Shown piece by piece: positions 59,660 to 64,000 of a stretch of DNA of 64,000 bases. The position numbers and the translations under genes were made by a program. The stretch comes from Trichomonas vaginalis G3 (Eukaryota > Parabasalia > Trichomonadida > Trichomonadidae), in the NCBI RefSeq assembly GCF_026262505.1, contig NC_067207.1, positions 20,862,082-20,926,081 on the forward strand, given 5' to 3'. The notes below the pieces were generated by a model. That model saw only the letters and a list, made by a program, of their open reading frames with translations, was not told where the DNA came from and ran no database searches. Position 1 is the first letter of the stretch. Every line of letters begins with the position of its first letter.

Positions 59660-60010
59660 CTCATTACGAAGAAGTTTGACAAAAACATTTACGAAGAAAT
59701 CATGACAAAACATTTACGATGAAATCATGACAAAACATTTACGAAGAAGTTTCGACAAAACATTTACGAAGAAATCATGAGTTTTCTACGATGTTAGAAA
59801 ACATGTTAGAAAACGTGTTAGATCTAACATGCTAACATAAACATTATTTTTGGTCATTTACGCTCATTACGAAGAAGTCTTGACAAAACATTTACGAAGA
59901 AGTCTTGACAAAACATTTACGAAGAAGTCTTGACAAAACATTTACGATGAAATCATGACAAAACATTTACGAAGAAGTCTTGACAAAACATTTACGATGA
60001 AATCATGACA
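59660..60010 (-). repeat. GACAAAACATTTACGAAGAAGTCTT tandem array, inverted arm
   Basis: Inverse of the forward array: about ten units alternating GACAAAACATTTACGAAGAA and GACAAAACATTTACGATGAA. With 59084-59530 it makes a large mirrored structure next to the right terminus. Confidence 0.85.
59791..59838. repeat. Five-word quasi-palindrome, GTTAGA type (site 16)
   Basis: Three GTTAGA words, AGATCT centre, then ACATGCTAACATAAACATTA. Last site before the terminus. Confidence 0.85.
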
Positions 60011-60015
60011 AAAAA

Positions 60016-60108
60016 GTCAACGGCTGGTCGGCTGGGGTTCGGTCCTCCTCTTGGGTCTTGGGAAAAATTCTTAGGGCTAGAAGGCACGAAGTGCCTGGAA
60101 GCCCCACT
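60016..60108 (-). repeat. Right terminal inverted repeat, copy B
   Basis: Inverse of 35512-35606; ends CTGGAAGCCCCACT at 60108. Followed by ACC, a run of about 23 T and ACTTTA, paralleling TTTTTTTACTTTA before the left end. I see no perfect 5-6 bp target duplication. Confidence 0.9.
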
Positions 60109-61821
60109 ACCTTTTTTTTTTTTTTTTTTTTTTTACTTTAAATAGCATTAGAATATATTAATATATCGGGACATATTTTATGTCCTTCAGATTTTATGAC
60201 AATTTGGCCAGAAATTTTGAAATAAATTTGATCCCCACATATTCTCGATGGTTCTATGATTAGTAGTTAGATATTTTTAGCCAATTGATTAACCGTTGCC
60301 AAAAAACATGTCACTATTATGATTATATTCTCTCTGAAAAAATAACCCGTAAAAACGTACAAATCATAAACAATTATATATTGCATATACAAGCTAATTT
60401 CACAGGAAAATTTTGATTTCATCGAACTATCAAAATCAAATTGTAAAAATTCAATTTAACCATCATGAGGCATTCATGAATTTCATTTGCATTTATCAGG
60501 TCTATTTAATATTCATTAAATTATTTCAAATTAATATTTCAGATAATTGGAAGATTTATGATCATCGAAAATTTTGGGAGATTTTATATTGCAATTTAGA
60601 ATCATATGAAACTTTCTAATAATCTTTGGAATCAACGATGATATACTAGAATCAAAATCTCGAGCACAAAAGTGACATTGAATACTAGTAAGTATAGAAT
60701 TTCCATGTAAACTATTCAATTTTATCGTTTTTTGTAGTCCACATTTCCTCACTCTCGATTTTACTCATAAAAATATTAAAAAAAATCACTATACAATATA
60801 TAAAATATATATTTATATTATTAAAACCATGTTATTTTTGCGAGATTGCATCTGAAATTAAAATTAGGGATTTTTTGATTTTTGAACTAAAATTTGGGAT
60901 TGGCAATTATTGAATAATCGATTGGAATATGAAAGAAACAAATTTAAAATTGAATAGAATGCGCCGATAGAGTTTTTCTCACAATTTTAAAAAGTTGCTC
61001 AATTCCTATTTTTGATTGAGTTTTTGCAAATGCTATATATCAAGTGACAAAATAAAAATAAAATTTTTGCTGCAATTCTATTTTTGCAACAATTTGTAAA
61101 TAACGAGCAATCCTTGTATTCCAATAATCAACACTGCGATCACATATTATAAGAAATCCTTTTGAATTAGATTTTTCTTCGAATATTAAACCGGACAGTG
61201 TATTTCATGTTGCTTTGCGAGAAGATATATAATTTGCAAAGTGAATAAGATGTACACGATTCTGTATAAATCGGTAATTATTGTTTGGGAAATAACTCGG
61301 CATTGTATGAGAGATAATCTTAAGAGATTTTTAGATATGTTGAAATTTATATTATTTAGCTTCATTATCATTTGTTAATGTGTGTCTTTGCTGTTTTCTG
61401 ATATTGGATATAAAGAACTCTTCTGTGAACGAAAAAAATCTTATAAATCATTTAATTCTAAACGTGCACAAAACTCATTCAATTTATGAAAATCGAATCT
61501 TTTTTGATATTGAGCTATTCCATATAAAACTAAAGAATACTTTATATTTTTAGTAAAAAAATGTTGAAAGCAGCTTATTCCCAATACATGTTGATTCAGA
61601 CGTCAAAAAAAGTATTATAGTCAATCAAAATACAATGTGTCGAATCTTGTTCATTTATTACTATCGGATATTCTGAATTTTCTTTAAGATTAGATATGAT
61701 TTTCACAATTTTAACCATTGTATGCTTTTTTGAGTGATGTACTGTTGGATCCCAATGTTTGTGTTATATTTGAATGTTACACTCTTCGTAATTCCTATGT
61801 CACAATAATTTTTAAATTGTA
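60109..61821. other. Gene-free AT-rich host DNA
   Basis: A poly-T run at 60112-60134, then long AT-rich sequence with only short chance frames. I see no conserved protein, RNA or repeat in it. Confidence 0.5.
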
Positions 61822-62044
61822 ATAAGGTAGGTTAAAATAATGGCTGCTAAAACTACCGTTCGTAACACTCTCAATTTTGTATCGTTACGGGCGGGAGCGC
61901 CTGTGAATTTGCCGATTTCAAAATAAATAAACTTTACATTTGTAAACTGTTTACATTTGTAAACACTTTACAACACGTAAAGTCCTCAAATTTGAGAGTG
62001 TTACTGTCAAAATTTCGTGTTACGAGTGATTTTACCTACCTTAT
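61822..62044. repeat. MITE-like inverted-repeat element (~223 bp)
   Basis: Ends ATAAGGTAGGTTAAAAT (61822-61838) and ATTTTACCTACCTTAT (62029-62044) are inverted copies with one inserted base; inside, GTAACACTCTCAATTTTG (61862-61879) pairs with CAAATTTGAGAGTGTTAC (61987-62004). A TTTACATTTGTAAAC palindrome pair sits at the centre (about 61930-61972). No coding capacity. It could be a non-autonomous DNA transposon; family not assigned. Confidence 0.7.
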
Positions 62045-63708
62045 AGCCTCATTTAAAAGAGATCGATATATTACTATTTTTGATTTTACTATGCACATAC
62101 TTGTTATATTCATAATTAAATAATAAGAAAAAACATAATAATATCAATTTTGCAATAACATGTTTTAAGCGTCAATACAACTGCCTAAATATATAATACA
62201 TCTATCATATAATATAAAATTATGAGTATGTGGTTACAAAATACAATATTATCAAATCAGATTTCATTATGAAATCAATATTTGATATATTCATAATAAA
62301 TCACATTGTTAATATAATAATCATTATCAAAGAAACAATAAGAAATAAAATATCAACCTTAATGTTAGAGAATTTTCAAATTGTTTCAAATTAAAAATAA
62401 GAACTTATTTAACCATATCCTATCGTCCAATATATGGAATCGTGCAATTTATATTCGGATATTTTAGAAAAATATATCAATTTAGTTCATAAATTATTCT
62501 TTATATTATTTCAGTATATCATATTGCACAATCATGTTATAATATTGGAATGTAGTTTTGTATTGTATTGTTTGGTTCTAAGTCTTCTCATTTCAAAAAG
62601 ATTATTCCTTATTTCCTCAAAAAGGCTAAGTAAATCAAAACTTGGATAGCATATACTAAATAATATATAATTGGATAAGCATAATAGCTCAGGACGAAAG
62701 AAAAAAAATCAGATAAAAGTATGCATAATATTTTCGGTTCAGTTTATTTTTAAATGAATTGTCATTAAATTTGTAATGCATTTTTTAAACCAAAAAACCA
62801 AAATTCCAAGCTTTTACTTTTGAATGGTATTCAAATTTACCCTCTCCTATGAAAATGCCCCAGCAATATTTGAATTGATTTAAATCTAATTAAAGATATT
62901 TACAAAATAAATTCACGTCTCAAATTTACCTACCTATTTAAATATATTTAATATAGTTTAGAGTTGAATTTTACGTAATCAAAAAATTAAATTAAACTAA
63001 AAGTTAAAATTTGTTGGTAGTTACCTAAGAGCTATATCCGGATTCATGATATAGAGCATTTCACTGTGTTAATTGAGCTGATTTTCAAACTTCAGACAAG
63101 ATGCTCCAATATGTACAACTTGGGTTGGGAGTTATTCCTTCTAACTCTGCATGTACTAATATTTATCCAAACACTGTAATGAATTTTATTTTCTTGCCTA
63201 GATTTTGATTTTATAGACCACCTGTCATAGCATGAAAAAAAATGCCATATATAAAAAGATGCCGCTGATATTAATATTCCCTTTATCAATAATTACACAA
63301 GCCAATAGTGTATGAATTGATGCATCCTATATATATCAAAAGCAATGAGCTTGATATTTTGTTGAGATATTTATCTATTATTAAAATAAAATATTGTAAA
63401 TTTGCTAAATAGAAGCAATAATAGTAATCTAGTAGGTTTCAGGTATATAGCTACTATCATGCCAAATACAACTGTATCAATGGGTGTTAACTTTATTTTA
63501 ACATATATCTCTTGATTTGCGATGATTTCGCGATGAAAACCATTGAAATATCAATATATTCTTCATTAGTCAAGTACCCTTCAATAAGTTCACATTAAAA
63601 ACAAATGAATCATGATTTATAGTCGTTTTCGGATCAAATTTTAAGTTTTTATGGTAAAAATTTTTTGGCAAAATTAAAAATTTTGGGAAAAAAAATCAAA
63701 TTTATTCA
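62045..63708. other. Gene-free AT-rich host DNA
   Basis: Low-complexity AT-rich sequence without a supported gene. An AT-rich leader (GGGAAAAAAAATCAAATTTA) precedes the next start codon. Confidence 0.5.
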
Positions 63709-64000
63709 ATGTCTGATTCAGAAGAAGTGGTATATGTCGAATACGAAGAAGAGGAAATATTAGAAGAAGAAGAGGAAGAGGAAATGAATGATATCTTCAG
63801 TGAACACACTATTAATGTAGGATATACTCAGCTCGTTAACTCTGTTGGTACATTGAAGGCCTTTGTACCAACCTGTGAAGCTGATTTATCTCCATATGGA
63901 TTAATTACTGTCTACATTCCAGCAAATTTACTCCCTCTCTCATTGCAAAGTGTCCTTTGTTTGAATGTTTCACAGCACCTGTTAAAAGTCAGTATAAATT
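63709..64000 (+). CDS. Start of a host gene with acidic N-terminus (partial)
   Basis: 97 codons open to the window edge. The first 25 residues are almost all acidic (EEVVYVEYEEEEILEEEEEE), then a folded-looking region (YTQLVNSVGTLKAFVPTCEA, LITVYIPANLLPLSLQSVLC). A TTCA directly before the ATG could be part of an initiator but does not fit the full consensus. Codon use is host-like. I do not recognise the family from this part. Confidence 0.7.
   Translation, partial: MSDSEEVVYVEYEEEEILEEEEEEEMNDIFSEHTINVGYTQLVNSVGTLKAFVPTCEADLSPYGLITVYIPANLLPLSLQSVLCLNVSQHLLKVSIN

Larger units (their letters stand above)
35512..60108. mobile_element. Helicase-type Polinton-like element, copy B (both ends present)
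   Basis: 24.6 kb between two ~95-bp terminal inverted repeats. Parts in order: DNA methylase, small membrane and virion-type proteins, minor-capsid candidates, phage-like fibre genes, rve integrase, KilA-N cluster, packaging ATPase, SF3 helicase, candidate jelly-roll protein, major capsid and coiled-coil proteins. No polymerase B is seen; a helicase takes its place, as in Tlr-like and virophage-like relatives. Ends are complete but at least eight genes are broken (about fifteen breaks), so it is a fossil of moderate age. Confidence 0.85.

Overview
This looks like a piece of the Trichomonas vaginalis genome. Support: AT-rich intergenic DNA; a small bacterial-type malic enzyme with C-ending codons; a Rab GTPase; ankyrin and ankyrin-RING genes and a Gly_rich-type gene of kinds expanded in this parasite; initiator motifs (TCAYTWY) 10 bases before start codons; and above all large Maverick/Polinton elements, which make up much of that genome. 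REGION 1 (1-6100): inside an old copy (copy A) of a Polinton-like element that uses a superfamily 3 helicase; it runs off the left edge. REGION 2 (6134-11535): a short, internally reduced Polinton with long terminal inverted repeats, carrying capsid, packaging-ATPase and minor-capsid remnants and a 100-base assembly gap. REGION 3 (11581-22979): a train of eight hairpins, a tRNA-like unit, a KilA-N gene, then a broken Polinton with protein-primed DNA polymerase B and an open major capsid gene; its right terminus matches those of region 2 and ends at a truncated host glycine-rich gene (22980-23952). REGION 4 (24345-26811): a DNA transposon with 22-bp perfect inverted repeats, an open DDE transposase of IS481/rve type and eleven hairpins. 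REGION 5 (27335-34310): host genes: malic enzyme, Rab, ankyrin-RING, a third set of hairpins, an 11-repeat ankyrin protein and an ankyrin fragment. REGION 6 (35512-60108): copy B of the helicase-type element, 24.6 kb, with both ~95-bp terminal inverted repeats. It has a DNA methylase, phage-like fibre genes, rve integrase, three KilA-N genes, packaging ATPase, SF3 helicase, double-jelly-roll capsid and large coiled-coil proteins. REGION 7 (60109-64000): AT-rich DNA with one MITE-like repeat and the start of an acidic host gene. How the parts work together: in both virus-like families a replication gene (PolB or SF3 helicase), an rve integrase (seen in copy B), an A32-like packaging ATPase and capsid proteins make a replicate-package-integrate set. 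KilA-N genes with a shared leader form a separate, probably regulatory cluster. The most striking unexplained structure is a family of 16 five-word quasi-palindromic sites in these elements. The repeated word changes together across a site (GGTGA in some, GTTAGA in others, GGTTAGA in another) while flanking sequence stays the same. All virus-like elements here are treated as fossils; most of their genes are broken.
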